This document shows positions 16,124-25,223 of a stretch of 64,000 nt of DNA, in pieces. The DNA comes from Clostridia bacterium (GTDB lineage: Bacteria; Bacillota; TC1; UBA5767). The stretch lies in NCBI GenBank assembly GCA_016887505.1, contig CP069393.1:682001-746000 (forward strand), given 5' to 3'. The translations under genes and the position numbers were made by a program. The notes under the pieces were generated by a model. It was not told where the DNA came from and searched no databases. It was given only the letters and a program-made list of their open reading frames with translations. The first letter of the stretch is position 1; each line of letters opens with the position of its first letter.

Positions 16124-16152
16124 TAATAAAAAAAGGTGGAATCGCCACCTTT
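16124..16152 (-). terminator. Terminator of the hisS–aspS–tcdA–CsoR-like operon
   Basis: 8-bp stem AAAGGTGG / CCACCTTT with a 5-nt loop; the minus strand continues into eight T. The stem begins within the stop codon of the CsoR-like gene and the U-tract runs to just before the rarA ribosome site. Confidence 0.85.
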
Positions 16153-16699
16153 AAATGATAAACTTCTTTGCCATGTTCAAAATTCGCTCCAAGGAATCGT
16201 ATTCATCTGAATCCTCTCTTTTCATTAAGGTGTTCTCGATTTCCTGTTCAAACAGAATTAGTCCGACTCTACTTAGAAGCTCGCGAATTTCAGAAGTATT
16301 GCTTAGTACATCCGCACAACGATTCTCTTTAAAATCTTCTATGGTCTCTATCACGATACTAGTTTTTCTAGCAGATTCATCTAATAATATATCCAAGTCT
16401 TGTCTGATAACAGGAATAACGTTTTTCCCGTATTTGTAGTTGCGAATAAATGAGATCAGGCTTGCTTTTTGGTCTTCTAAGGAAGATTCATCTTCAGCAC
16501 CCAAAACACAGGTATGCATGTGATTTTCCAAGACCAATAGTGAAGCCTTATCTAGTGCCGATTTTGCTGCAGATAATTGTATAAAAATATCTTTACAGGA
16601 TTTTTCCGGCAACATTCGCTGAATACCCAGTATCTGACCTCTAATTTTTTTGAACCTTACGACAAGCGCTTTGCGTAATTCAGTATTATCTTCTGGCAT
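16151..16699 (-). CDS. CsoR/FrmR-type regulator with ~100-residue C-terminal extension
   Basis: 182 residues. The first ~85 match the CsoR/FrmR (DUF156) four-helix repressors: RFKKIRGQILGIQRML, then C35, H60 and C64 in the C-x24-H-x3-C arrangement that binds Cu(I) in CsoR. The family is normally 85-120 residues. The remaining ~100 residues form a mostly helical, charged extension with one more cysteine (in ENRCADV) that I do not recognise. It lies 3 nt after tcdA and ends the T-box operon hisS-aspS-tcdA, an unexpected place for a copper regulator. The only copper gene in the window is copA, 45 kb away. Confidence 0.75.
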   Translation of the reverse strand: MPEDNTELRKALVVRFKKIRGQILGIQRMLPEKSCKDIFIQLSAAKSALDKASLLVLENHMHTCVLGAEDESSLEDQKASLISFIRNYKYGKNVIPVIRQDLDILLDESARKTSIVIETIEDFKENRCADVLSNTSEIRELLSRVGLILFEQEIENTLMKREDSDEYDSLERILNMAKKFII

Positions 16700-16702
16700 T
16701 GG

Positions 16703-17398
16703 TCACACTTCCTTTTCCAATAAATCCTTAAGTACCTTGTTTGCCAACATCAACCCCGCAACAGAGGGAACTGTAGATATACTTCCGATTTCACCTAAAG
16801 CACGTTCCCTTATATCTAAACGGATTGGGGAGCTTGAGAACAATACGTTTACCCCTTTGTTAATGCCTCGCAACTTTAATTTACGTCGCACAGTCCTAGC
16901 AAGAGGACAAGTATGGGTTTTGGAGATATCTTCAATCAAAAACCGGGTGTTGTCAAGCTTGTTGCCAGTTCCCATGGATGATATGATGGGTGAATTACAA
17001 TGAATGGCCTGTTCAATTAAATCAACCTTATCATCCACTGAATCAATAGCATCAACGATATAATCATAATTACCCAGATCTAAAGACAAGTCCGAATATC
17101 TTTTATCCAACGTATAAACAGTAGCTTCCGGGTTAATATCTGCTATACGTTCTGCAAGTACATCCACTTTTTTTCGTCCCAAAGTAGAATGATAAGCCAT
17201 AATCTGTCTATTCAGATTGCTGATTTGTATCGTGTCGAAATCTACTAAAGTCAAAGTACCTATTCCTGCTCTAACCAATCCTTCCACAACGAAAGAACCA
17301 ACACCACCAACTCCGACCACGAGCACATGACTATTTCTTAATTTTTCCATACCTGATGCGCCGATAAGTATTTCCGTTCTGTGATGTTGGCTTTCCAT
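16703..17398 (-). CDS. tcdA: tRNA threonylcarbamoyladenosine dehydratase (ThiF/E1-like)
   Basis: 231 residues. N-terminal nucleotide-binding motif VLVVGVGGVGSF and the E1-like IQISNLNRQ, followed by DAIDSVDDKVDLI. The CPLARTVRRKLK segment and short length fit TcdA, which converts t6A37 of tRNAs to its cyclic form ct6A. Other ThiF-family roles (ThiF, MoeB) are less likely because no thiamine or molybdopterin genes are near, while the gene sits 12 nt after aspS in a tRNA-related operon. Confidence 0.88.
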   Translation of the reverse strand: MESQHHRTEILIGASGMEKLRNSHVLVVGVGGVGSFVVEGLVRAGIGTLTLVDFDTIQISNLNRQIMAYHSTLGRKKVDVLAERIADINPEATVYTLDKRYSDLSLDLGNYDYIVDAIDSVDDKVDLIEQAIHCNSPIISSMGTGNKLDNTRFLIEDISKTHTCPLARTVRRKLKLRGINKGVNVLFSSSPIRLDIRERALGEIGSISTVPSVAGLMLANKVLKDLLEKEV

Positions 17399-17410
17399 AA
17401 TTTCCTCTTT

Positions 17411-19186
17411 CTACTTGTTTGGGATAGTTGTTTTAATGAACAGCTCCTGTAATTGCTTTTCTACCACTGGACTGGGAGCATTGACCATCAGGTCGGATGC
17501 ACTTTGCGTTTTGGGGAAAGCGATTACGTCGCGGATGCTGTCTCTATTTCTCATAAGCATTATCATACGGTCTAATCCAAATGCTACTCCACCGTGTGGG
17601 GGCGCACCGTATTCAAAAGCATCAAGCATGAATCCAAACTTCTCTTGGGCTTCTTCGTGACTAAAGCCAATCAAATCAAAAATCTTCTGTTGCATATCTT
17701 TTTGGTGTATCCGGATGGAGCCACCACCTAATTCTATACCATTTAGAATTAAATCATACGCTTTTGCTCTAACCGCTAGGGGGTCGGTATCCAACAAGGA
17801 CACATCTTCATCTTTAGGAGCAGTAAACATATGGTGAATCGCTACATACCTTGCACTTTCCTCATCATACTCAAATAAGGGGAAGTCTACTAACCAGCAG
17901 AAATTCAGCTCATCTTCATCCATCAAGCCAAGACGTCGTCCGAACTCTAATCTTAGAGCCCCAAGTGAAGCTGCTACGACACTAGGTGCATCGGCAACAA
18001 ATAAGAGTAAATCTCCTTCTTTCGCGTCCATACGTTCTTTAATTCCAGCCATTTCTTCATCGCTTAAGAATTTCTTGATCGGTGATTTAATTCCCTCTGC
18101 ACCATATGCAATCCAGGCGAGGCCCTTGGCACCGTAAGTAGATGTAATGTCCATCAAGGCATCAATATCCCTTCTGGAATAGGTAGCGCAGCCAGGTGCC
18201 TTAATTCCTTTGATTTGACCTCCACCCTTAATGACAGATGCAAATACCTTAAACTCAGATTCAGAAACAACATCACCAATATCCACCAATTCCATTCCAA
18301 AACGCAAGTCTGGTTTATCAGATCCATAGCGGTCCATCGCTTCTTTGTACGTAATTATGGGGAAACTTTTCGGTAACGTTTTTCCAAGTGTTTCCGAGAA
18401 TATCCGTCCCATCATCTCTTCTATTAGCAACATGATATCTTCTTGTTTTACAAAAGACATTTCCATATCCAGTTGCGTAAATTCCGGCTGACGGTCGGCG
18501 CGTAAATCTTCATCTCGGAAACAACGGGCAATTTGAAAATATTTTTCCATTCCAGAAACCATCAGAATTTGTTTGAATATCTGTGGAGATTGAGGTAATG
18601 CAAAAAATTCACCAGGATTCACACGGCTAGGTACCAAGTAGTCTCTAGCTCCTTCTGGTGTACTTTTGGTCAACATTGGTGTTTCAATTTCGAGGAAACC
18701 TTTTTCATCTAAGAATTTTCTCATTTCCATCGTTACCTTGTGACGCAGTATCATGTTTTGCTGCATTTCAGGACGTCTAAGGTCTAAATAGCGGTATTTT
18801 AAGCGTATGTTCTCATCTACTTTCACATCGTCGGTAATCTCAAATACTGGCGTTTTCGCTTTATTTAGAACTTCAATTTCATCACAAATAACTTCAATCT
18901 CTCCAGTCGCCATTTTATCGTTTACGGCTTCTGGTGCTCTTGCTACCACTGTTCCTTTTACTGCTAATACATATTCTGTACGTATTGACTCAGCAACAGC
19001 AAGGGTTTCCTTAGAAAGTTCTTCATTGAATACGATTTGAACAATCCCACTTCGATCTCTCAAATCGACAAAAATCAAACCACCATGGTCTCTTCTCTTG
19101 TTTACCCAACCATTAAGAATAACCTGTTTAGTTTCAAGTTGCTTGTTTACATCACCACAATATACGTTTCTTTGCATGCTTTTCAT
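17411..19186 (-). CDS. aspS: Aspartate–tRNA ligase
   Basis: 591 residues, bacterial-type class II synthetase. N-terminal OB anticodon-binding fold ([15 protein letters not shown]...FVDLRDRSG), motif 2 region [18 protein letters not shown], the GAD insertion at about 280-410, and motif 3 [14 protein letters not shown]. The start ATG overlaps the hisS stop (TAATG), with AAGGAGG 7 nt upstream inside hisS. Whether it is strictly aspartate-specific or also charges tRNA-Asn cannot be told here. Confidence 0.96.
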   Translation of the reverse strand: MKSMQRNVYCGDVNKQLETKQVILNGWVNKRRDHGGLIFVDLRDRSGIVQIVFNEELSKETLAVAESIRTEYVLAVKGTVVARAPEAVNDKMATGEIEVICDEIEVLNKAKTPVFEITDDVKVDENIRLKYRYLDLRRPEMQQNMILRHKVTMEMRKFLDEKGFLEIETPMLTKSTPEGARDYLVPSRVNPGEFFALPQSPQIFKQILMVSGMEKYFQIARCFRDEDLRADRQPEFTQLDMEMSFVKQEDIMLLIEEMMGRIFSETLGKTLPKSFPIITYKEAMDRYGSDKPDLRFGMELVDIGDVVSESEFKVFASVIKGGGQIKGIKAPGCATYSRRDIDALMDITSTYGAKGLAWIAYGAEGIKSPIKKFLSDEEMAGIKERMDAKEGDLLLFVADAPSVVAASLGALRLEFGRRLGLMDEDELNFCWLVDFPLFEYDEESARYVAIHHMFTAPKDEDVSLLDTDPLAVRAKAYDLILNGIELGGGSIRIHQKDMQQKIFDLIGFSHEEAQEKFGFMLDAFEYGAPPHGGVAFGLDRMIMLMRNRDSIRDVIAFPKTQSASDLMVNAPSPVVEKQLQELFIKTTIPNK

Positions 19187-20445
19187 TATGCTTCCTCCTT
19201 CAAGGTGTGAATCATTTCTTCAACACCAAGTCTTCTTTCTTCCTTTTTCTTCATATCTTTCAAGGGATAGATCATATTTTTCACTTCTTCATCTCCAACT
19301 GTTACAACATGACTAAATCCTTGTTTATTCGCATATTTGAATTGTGCTTTCAAGCTACGCCCCATCACTTCCATCTCAGCAGCTATCCCCTCTTTTCTGA
19401 GTGCTTGCATAAGTTGATACGCTGGGACTTTTTCTGCAATACTAACAGCAGCTATAAATACACTTTGGGATAAATCGTCAAGTATAGGTACTTCTTGGGC
19501 CTTCATAGACAATAAGGTTCTTTCAAGACCTACAGCAAAGCCGATACCTGGCATATCTGGGCCACCCACTTCCTCAACCAATGAGTCATAGCGTCCACCC
19601 CCTCCAATCGAGCTTTGGGCTCCTATATCAGAAACCATAATTTCAAAAGCAGTCTTGGTGTAATAGTCAAGCCCCCGGACTAAATTCTCGTCTAGAATGT
19701 ATTGTATTTTTGAGGCATCTAATAATGACTTTAATTCTGCTAAATGATCCTCACATTCTTCGCAAAGACAGCTAGTAATGGTTGGGGCATTTTTAACAAT
19801 AGCTTGACAAGTATCGCTTTTACAATCGAATATTCTCAAAGGATTGGTATCGAAGCGTTTCTTGCAGGTATCACACAATTCATCAAAGTGCGGTGTCAAA
19901 TAATCCTTCAACGCTTGTTTGTGAACTGGACGGCATTTTTTGCATCCAACACTATTAATGTGCAACTCTAACTGCTTTAATCCCAATCTTTCAAAAAATT
20001 CCATACAAAGCGTAATTACTTCTGCATCGATGGCTGGATCTTTTGAACCTAGAGCTTCTACACCAAATTGATTAAACTGACGATAGCGACCCGCTTGTGG
20101 TCTTGAATAGCGAAACATAGGACCTTGATAGTAATATTTTGTTGGTTGTGCTTCTGCATAATCTCTATTTTCCACAAAAGCTCTAACAACAGAAGCTGTT
20201 CCTTCTGGTCTCAGTGTGATACTTCTTTTTCCTTTATCTTGGAATGTGTACATTTCCTTTTCCACGATATCCGAAGTCTCACCCACGCCTCTTTGAAAAA
20301 GCTCCGTGTTTTCAAACATAGGTGTTCTTATCTCATGGTACCCATATGTCTGACAAATTTCTCTCATGATATTTTCCATGTAATGCCAGAGTTTCATCTC
20401 GTCTGGCATGATATCATTAGTACCTTTTGGTCTAGTTATAGCCAT
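19186..20445 (-). CDS. hisS: Histidine–tRNA ligase
   Basis: 419 residues, class II. It shows [12 protein letters not shown] at the start, motif 2 [12 protein letters not shown], the histidine-specific [11 protein letters not shown] and motif 3 [12 protein letters not shown], then the C-terminal anticodon-binding domain. An insert with several CxxC pairs (CKKC, CDTCKK, CLCEEC) at about 170-235 is typical of clostridial HisRS. GGGAG precedes the ATG. It is the first gene after the T-box leader and is co-transcribed with aspS. Confidence 0.95.
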   Translation of the reverse strand: MAITRPKGTNDIMPDEMKLWHYMENIMREICQTYGYHEIRTPMFENTELFQRGVGETSDIVEKEMYTFQDKGKRSITLRPEGTASVVRAFVENRDYAEAQPTKYYYQGPMFRYSRPQAGRYRQFNQFGVEALGSKDPAIDAEVITLCMEFFERLGLKQLELHINSVGCKKCRPVHKQALKDYLTPHFDELCDTCKKRFDTNPLRIFDCKSDTCQAIVKNAPTITSCLCEECEDHLAELKSLLDASKIQYILDENLVRGLDYYTKTAFEIMVSDIGAQSSIGGGGRYDSLVEEVGGPDMPGIGFAVGLERTLLSMKAQEVPILDDLSQSVFIAAVSIAEKVPAYQLMQALRKEGIAAEMEVMGRSLKAQFKYANKQGFSHVVTVGDEEVKNMIYPLKDMKKKEERRLGVEEMIHTLKEEA

Positions 20446-20471
20446 AACTCATTCTCCCTTTTCTTTGCATA

Positions 20472-20668
20472 TAAAAAGCTCCCGTCCGGCCAGGGACGAA
20501 AGCTTGTTCCGCGTTGCCACCCTGATTGGACGGAAAATCCGCCCCTCTCAAAAGTTCATTCGCTCCGGGGTGTCTTTATCCACAAGTTTCATCAGAAGCT
20601 CCCAGCCAAGGCTTCTTTCTCTTTGCATGTCTCTTGCTTTCTTGTCCCATCTACGCGACTATTTAATT
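20472..20668 (-). ncRNA. T-box leader of the hisS-aspS operon
   Basis: The minus strand carries the T-box sequence AGGGTGGCAACGCG (20510-20523), which pairs with the uncharged tRNA acceptor end. It is followed by a terminator whose arms AAGCTTTCGTCC and GGACGGGAGCTT (20473-20504) precede a T-run. Upstream are a stem III-like hairpin (GGCGGATTTTCCGTCC, 20537-20552) and a stem I with AGAAGC/GCTTCT apical arms (20601-20632 region). The specifier position, aligned by its flanking sequence, reads AAAGACACCCC at 20567-20577. This contains GAC (Asp) and an overlapping CAC (His). When uncharged tRNA binds, the antiterminator forms and hisS, aspS, tcdA and the CsoR-like gene are expressed. Confidence 0.9.
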
Positions 20669-20673
20669 ACCTA

Positions 20674-20703
20674 ATTCTATCGGAAATAGTATTCTCTTGT
20701 CAA
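20674..20703 (-). promoter_or_regulatory. Promoter of the T-box operon
   Basis: Minus strand consensus TTGACA at 20698-20703, 18-nt spacer, TAGAAT at 20674-20679. It begins just after the stop of the Ldh2-family dehydrogenase gene. Confidence 0.82.
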
Positions 20704-20711
20704 CTGAATTT

Positions 20712-21818
20712 CTAGAAGGGAAACCCGCAATCATCCATATGGTAGGTTTTCATCAGTTCCTTTATTTCCTTTTGTAGTTCAGCACCAATAGGAACTCCTT
20801 CTACCTTCCGTTTCAAGTAGGTTAAATGTTCTTTTTCGCCAGCCGTATAGATGCGTTCTGCTCCAGGTGCTACTGTCGAATTTCTTAGTTCCTTGACAAT
20901 ACGACCTGATATTTTCTTGAATTCTTTTTCTCCAATAAAGTGATCTGTATCGATGGCTATGAAAAAGTGTCCTAGTGGATAGGGAATTCTATTGCCTTCG
21001 CTATCAAAACCGGTAAGCATCTTCATAAAGCTTCCTCCGGCTAAAGCTGCAGATAAGATTTCAACTACAGCTGCGTAACCATACCCTTTGTAACCACCTG
21101 TATCTTCGCCACTACCGCCTAAAGCCAGTAACGCTGCCTCTCCATCGACTAGTGCTTTCAAGATTTGAGGGCTGTCCGTCATCTCGTTGCCTTGCCGGTC
21201 AATTACTAAGCCGTTCGGTGTATCCATATTATTTCGAGCATAATATTCTATCTTACCTCTTTGGGTGACAGAAGTAGCACAATCTAGAAAGAAGGGAAAT
21301 TCTTCATCTGTCGGAATACCAAACGTTAAGGGGTTTGTTCCCATCATATTATCTACACCAAACGTTGGTGCAATCGAAGGTCTTGCATTGGTTCCCGTGA
21401 TGCCAATCATATTTTCTTTTGTAGCCATCAAGGCATAATAACCAGCTATGCCATAATGGGTAGAATTTCTAACAGCACTCATACCCATGCCATATATTTT
21501 TGCTTTTTGAATTGCGGTTTCCATGGCATGTTTAGCTACAACGTGTCCCATACCATTGTGTCCATCAAATATGGCTGTAGTGGGTGATTCCTTTACCAAT
21601 TCAATCTCTGTTATGGGATTCAGAATCCCTTGATTAATCCGGTCTATATAGATAGGTTTCAAGCGATTAATGCCATGAGAATCAATGCCCAGTTTGTCTG
21701 CTTGAATCAAGACGTCTGCAATAATTTCAGCATCTTTTTCAGGTACCCCTGCAGACTGCAAGGTTCTCTTCATAAATCTTTCCAATGTTTCGAAGTCAAC
21801 ATACTTCACATTATTCAT
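20712..21818 (-). CDS. Malate/L-lactate dehydrogenase family (Ldh2) oxidoreductase
   Basis: 368 residues of the Ldh2/MDG2 family, NAD(P)-dependent 2-hydroxyacid dehydrogenases with a fold distinct from classical LDH/MDH. The conserved ADKLGIDSHGINRL, NSTHYGIAGYYAL, GTNPLTFGIPT and GGYKGYG segments are present. Members oxidise malate, lactate, ureidoglycolate or sulfolactate, so the substrate stays open; malate would fit the fumarase in this window. GGGAGG is 6 nt before the ATG. It overlaps the upstream hydrolase gene by 8 nt, so they form an operon. Confidence 0.88.
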   Translation of the reverse strand: MNNVKYVDFETLERFMKRTLQSAGVPEKDAEIIADVLIQADKLGIDSHGINRLKPIYIDRINQGILNPITEIELVKESPTTAIFDGHNGMGHVVAKHAMETAIQKAKIYGMGMSAVRNSTHYGIAGYYALMATKENMIGITGTNARPSIAPTFGVDNMMGTNPLTFGIPTDEEFPFFLDCATSVTQRGKIEYYARNNMDTPNGLVIDRQGNEMTDSPQILKALVDGEAALLALGGSGEDTGGYKGYGYAAVVEILSAALAGGSFMKMLTGFDSEGNRIPYPLGHFFIAIDTDHFIGEKEFKKISGRIVKELRNSTVAPGAERIYTAGEKEHLTYLKRKVEGVPIGAELQKEIKELMKTYHMDDCGFPF

Positions 21819-22458
21819 TGCTTCCTCCCATCAACTCTTGAAAAAAAGGATTCACTTTCTTTTGCTCTCCAATGGTTGTATCGTAGTAACCGTGACCTGA
21901 ATATATGATTGTTTCATCTGGCAAGGTTAAAATCTTATCTTTCAAGGTTTTCATTAATTGCTCTGAACTTCCACCCGTTAGGTCAGTTCGTCCCACTGAA
22001 CCATTAAAGACAAGGTCACCCACGAATAATGCTTTCCCACGTTTTAAACTTATACTGCCTGGTGTATGGCCTGGCGTGTGAATAACAGTTAACTCTTCTG
22101 AGCCAAACTGAATTACATCACCCTCTTCAATGAATACATCTGCCGGAGGTCCATCCAAGGAATATCCTAAATATTCACTTAAATTTGTTGTTTGGTCAGT
22201 TAAGGATGGCGCATCAAGCTTATGTATCATAATATCCGCTCCATATTTTTCCTTAAAATATCCATTGTTATGCACATGATCAGCATGTCCATGTGTATCA
22301 ATAATATGTAATAATGTAAGCCCTTCCTCTTCAATAAATACATCTGCTTCTTTTTGAGTATAACCAGGGTCAATCATAACTGCTTCTTTTGTTTCTTCGT
22401 CTCCTAGAATGTAGGTGCATGAAGCAATGCTTCCAGATGTAAATCTTTTGTAAATCAT
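21811..22458 (-). CDS. Metallo-beta-lactamase-fold hydrolase (glyoxalase II-like)
   Basis: About 215 residues. The metal motif THGHADH, the later HTPGHTPGS, GDLVF and the final YSGHGYYDTTIGEQK match the hydroxyacylglutathione hydrolase-like group of the MBL fold. Members hydrolyse thioesters or have persulfide activity; the substrate is not established. The ATG at 22458 is used because GGAG lies 6 nt upstream; an in-frame ATG at 22470 overlaps the dtd stop and has no site. It lies between dtd and the dehydrogenase gene. Confidence 0.85.
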   Translation of the reverse strand: MIYKRFTSGSIASCTYILGDEETKEAVMIDPGYTQKEADVFIEEEGLTLLHIIDTHGHADHVHNNGYFKEKYGADIMIHKLDAPSLTDQTTNLSEYLGYSLDGPPADVFIEEGDVIQFGSEELTVIHTPGHTPGSISLKRGKALFVGDLVFNGSVGRTDLTGGSSEQLMKTLKDKILTLPDETIIYSGHGYYDTTIGEQKKVNPFFQELMGGSNE

Positions 22459-22469
22459 AGTATTCTCCA

Positions 22470-22922
22470 TTAGAACTGTTTTTTTGTATCCAATAAAATT
22501 GTTACCGGTCCATCATTAAGCAGTGAAACTTGCATATTGCAGCGAAATTTCCCTGTCTCCACTGTTAAACCATATGTCGTTTCCAACTCTTTTTTCACAA
22601 GCAGGTATAAACTATTCGCCAGCTTGGGTTCAGCAGCTTTAGAAAAACTTGGCCTATTGCCTTTTCTAGCATCCCCTAAAAGAGTAAATTGGGAAATCAG
22701 CAAAACTTCACCCTTACCTTCCCCGATAGAATGGTTTAATTTTCCATTCTCATCAGGATAGATTCTTAATTTAGCGATTTTTTTAGCCATGAGTGATGAA
22801 TCCTTCTCAGTATCATCGTCCTCAACACCCAATAGAACCACCATGCCCTTGTCAATACTGCCTACGATTTGACCTTCTACTTCCACTTTGCTATTTCTTG
22901 TTCTTTGTACGACTGCTCTCAC
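22470..22922 (-). CDS. dtd: D-aminoacyl-tRNA deacylase
   Basis: 150 residues, complete. It carries the two family signatures, SQFTLLGDARKGNRPSFSKA and NDGPVT. The enzyme removes D-amino acids, and glycine from mischarged tRNA-Ala, protecting translation. The start is a GTG (RAVVQRTRNSKVEV) that overlaps the end of relA by 32 nt, with GGAAGG upstream. The relA–dtd pairing is common in Firmicutes. Confidence 0.94.
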   Translation of the reverse strand: MRAVVQRTRNSKVEVEGQIVGSIDKGMVVLLGVEDDDTEKDSSLMAKKIAKLRIYPDENGKLNHSIGEGKGEVLLISQFTLLGDARKGNRPSFSKAAEPKLANSLYLLVKKELETTYGLTVETGKFRCNMQVSLLNDGPVTILLDTKKQF

Positions 22923-25131
22923 TTTTTTTTCCTTCCGCCCAACCCTTTTTACGTGGCGTGACCCGTTTTACATTTATTACATCATTGATTTTCATGAGGC
23001 GCTGTATGATGAATTCCAAATGTCCTAAATCATTTATTAGAATTTTTACATCAATCTGTGCCATTAAATCTTTGGTAACTCTAGCATTAAAGGAATTTGT
23101 GGTTGTCTTGGCATCGTTTAATACCTTCATAACATCTAGAGCAAGTTGACTTCGGTTTATCCCGATAATTTCCAGCATTACTTGATATATGCTGTCTTGC
23201 TTGTTATCCCATGCAACTTCAATAATTCTCTCTGGCTCTGTCTTTTTCAAATACTTAAAGTTTGCACAATCCTGCCTGTGTACAGATATCCCAGCGCCGC
23301 GGCTGACGTATCCACCAATCGCATCATCCGGAATTGGATTACAACACCTCGAAATGCGGATTATGGTATCATCGATACCTTTTACTCGCACACCATTAGA
23401 TGCCTTACCATACCCACCCCAAGGTTTAATGTTTTTTTCATAATAAGACAGGGTTTCTTTATTTTCTTTTTTTGCAATATCCTTCATTCGATTTACAACT
23501 TGGGTCGCTGTAAGTCCATTATCACCGATGGCGGCATACATATCAGCAAATGCATTCATTGAATAAATCTTAATCAATTGCTCCATGTAGCTATCACCAG
23601 CATATTTCATGTTCAGTCGTTCTTTGTTCATTTCACGCATCAACAAATCCCGACCTAGATCAATCTTCTGATCTCGGTTTAGCTTTTTAAAATAGTTCCG
23701 AATCTTATTCTTGGCTTGGGTAGTTGCTACAATTTTAAGCCAATCCATACTGGGTTTACCACTTCTTGAGGTCTTCACCTCAACGATATCACCTGTTTTA
23801 AGCTTATGGTCAAATTGAACCATTTTCCCATTTACCTTAGCCCCCACTGCCCGGTTGCCAATATCAGTATGAATCATATAAGCAAAATCAATGGGAGTTG
23901 AATCTTGTTTTAACTCAATTACATCACCTTTCGGCGTGAACACATAGACTCTATTAGAAAATATATCTGTTTTTAAGGTATCAATGAAATCTTTAGCATT
24001 TCCAGTATCCTTTTGTAAATCTATGATTGTATTTCGAAACCAGGAAAACTGCTTGTTAATATCCTCAGAACCCTTTCGTTTTCCCTCTTTATACTCCCAA
24101 TGTGCTGCCACGCCAAATTCTGACGTTCTATGCATTTCCCATGTTCTTATTTGCACCTCAAACGGTTCTCCACCTGGTCCAATTACCGTTGTGTGGAGAG
24201 ATTGATACATATTGGGTTTGGGCATAGCGATATAATCTTTAAATCTTCCAGGAATCGGTTTCCACAAAGTATGAATAACCCCTAGAACAGCATAGCAATC
24301 CTTTACATTATCCAAAATAATTCTGATTGCAATCAGATCATAAATTTCGCTAAGCTCTTTATTTTGTTTGGTCATCTTATTGTAGATACTGAAAAAATGC
24401 TTCGGTCTACCTTGGATATCGACCGAAATGTTCAACTCTTCAATTTCTTTTTTCAATATCTCGATAACGCTATTAATATATTCTTCTCTTTCCTTGCGTT
24501 TCATGGATATTGTCTGCACGAGCTTTCGATAGCTTTCTGGTTCTAAATGTTTTAGAGCCAAGTCTTCAAGCTCCCATTTAATTCTGAACACACCCAATCG
24601 ATGGGCTAACGGTGCATAAATTTCTAAGGTTTCTTGCGAAGTTCTCTTTTGTTTCTCAATTGACATATATTTGAGTGTTCGCATATTATGCAGACGATCT
24701 GAAAGCTTAATCATGATGACCCGGATATCTTTGGCCATTGCAAGAAGCATCTTGCGCAAGTTCTCTACCTGATGCTCTTCCCGGTCCTTGTATTGGATCA
24801 TCGAAAGTTTAGTAACTCCATCAACTAGAAGAGCAACTTCTTCGCCAAACTCTTTTTCCACTTCTTCTAATGAGATGACCGTGTCTTCAACAACATCATG
24901 CAATAATCCTGCTACAATTGAGGCTGTATCCATCTGAAAATTAGCAAGGATAAATGCTACATTCAAAGGATGTATTATATATTCCTCGCCAGATTTACGT
25001 TCCTGACCTTTATGAGCTTCAAATGCAGTATGATACGCTTTTTGAATTAGCGCACCATCTACATCAGGATTATACTCTTTTATTCGCTCGATTAACTTAT
25101 CGACACTAAGATTTTCCTTTTCGTTCGTCAT
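22891..25131 (-). CDS. relA: Bifunctional (p)ppGpp synthetase/hydrolase (RSH)
   Basis: 746 residues, full-length RelA/SpoT homologue that makes and degrades the stringent-response alarmone. HD hydrolase domain at about 30-180 (VAGLLHDVVEDT, LSDRLHNMRTL), synthetase at about 235-345 (IPGRFKDYIAMPKPNMYQS, EVQIRTWEMH), TGS domain near 400-460 (YVFTPKGDVIEL), the conserved cysteine region ISRCCNPIPDD and a C-terminal ACT domain. An intact HD domain makes it bifunctional rather than synthesis-only. The ribosome site ahead of the ATG is weak (GGTTGG). Confidence 0.96.
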   Translation of the reverse strand: MTNEKENLSVDKLIERIKEYNPDVDGALIQKAYHTAFEAHKGQERKSGEEYIIHPLNVAFILANFQMDTASIVAGLLHDVVEDTVISLEEVEKEFGEEVALLVDGVTKLSMIQYKDREEHQVENLRKMLLAMAKDIRVIMIKLSDRLHNMRTLKYMSIEKQKRTSQETLEIYAPLAHRLGVFRIKWELEDLALKHLEPESYRKLVQTISMKRKEREEYINSVIEILKKEIEELNISVDIQGRPKHFFSIYNKMTKQNKELSEIYDLIAIRIILDNVKDCYAVLGVIHTLWKPIPGRFKDYIAMPKPNMYQSLHTTVIGPGGEPFEVQIRTWEMHRTSEFGVAAHWEYKEGKRKGSEDINKQFSWFRNTIIDLQKDTGNAKDFIDTLKTDIFSNRVYVFTPKGDVIELKQDSTPIDFAYMIHTDIGNRAVGAKVNGKMVQFDHKLKTGDIVEVKTSRSGKPSMDWLKIVATTQAKNKIRNYFKKLNRDQKIDLGRDLLMREMNKERLNMKYAGDSYMEQLIKIYSMNAFADMYAAIGDNGLTATQVVNRMKDIAKKENKETLSYYEKNIKPWGGYGKASNGVRVKGIDDTIIRISRCCNPIPDDAIGGYVSRGAGISVHRQDCANFKYLKKTEPERIIEVAWDNKQDSIYQVMLEIIGINRSQLALDVMKVLNDAKTTTNSFNARVTKDLMAQIDVKILINDLGHLEFIIQRLMKINDVINVKRVTPRKKGWAEGKKSESSRTKNKK

Positions 25132-25190
25132 GTTACCAACCAGCTTTCGATAGTTACTATGGACTAGTTATCTAAAAATAATTCATAATC

Positions 25191-25217
25191 AAAAAAAGCC
25201 TGAACAATCAGGCTTTT
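25191..25217 (-). terminator. Terminator of the Asp23–FakA-like operon
   Basis: 10-bp stem AAAAGCCTGA / TCAGGCTTTT with a 4-nt loop; the minus strand continues into seven T. It lies 7 nt after the FakA-like stop codon and separates that operon from relA. Confidence 0.9.
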
Positions 25218-25223
25218 AAGCTT

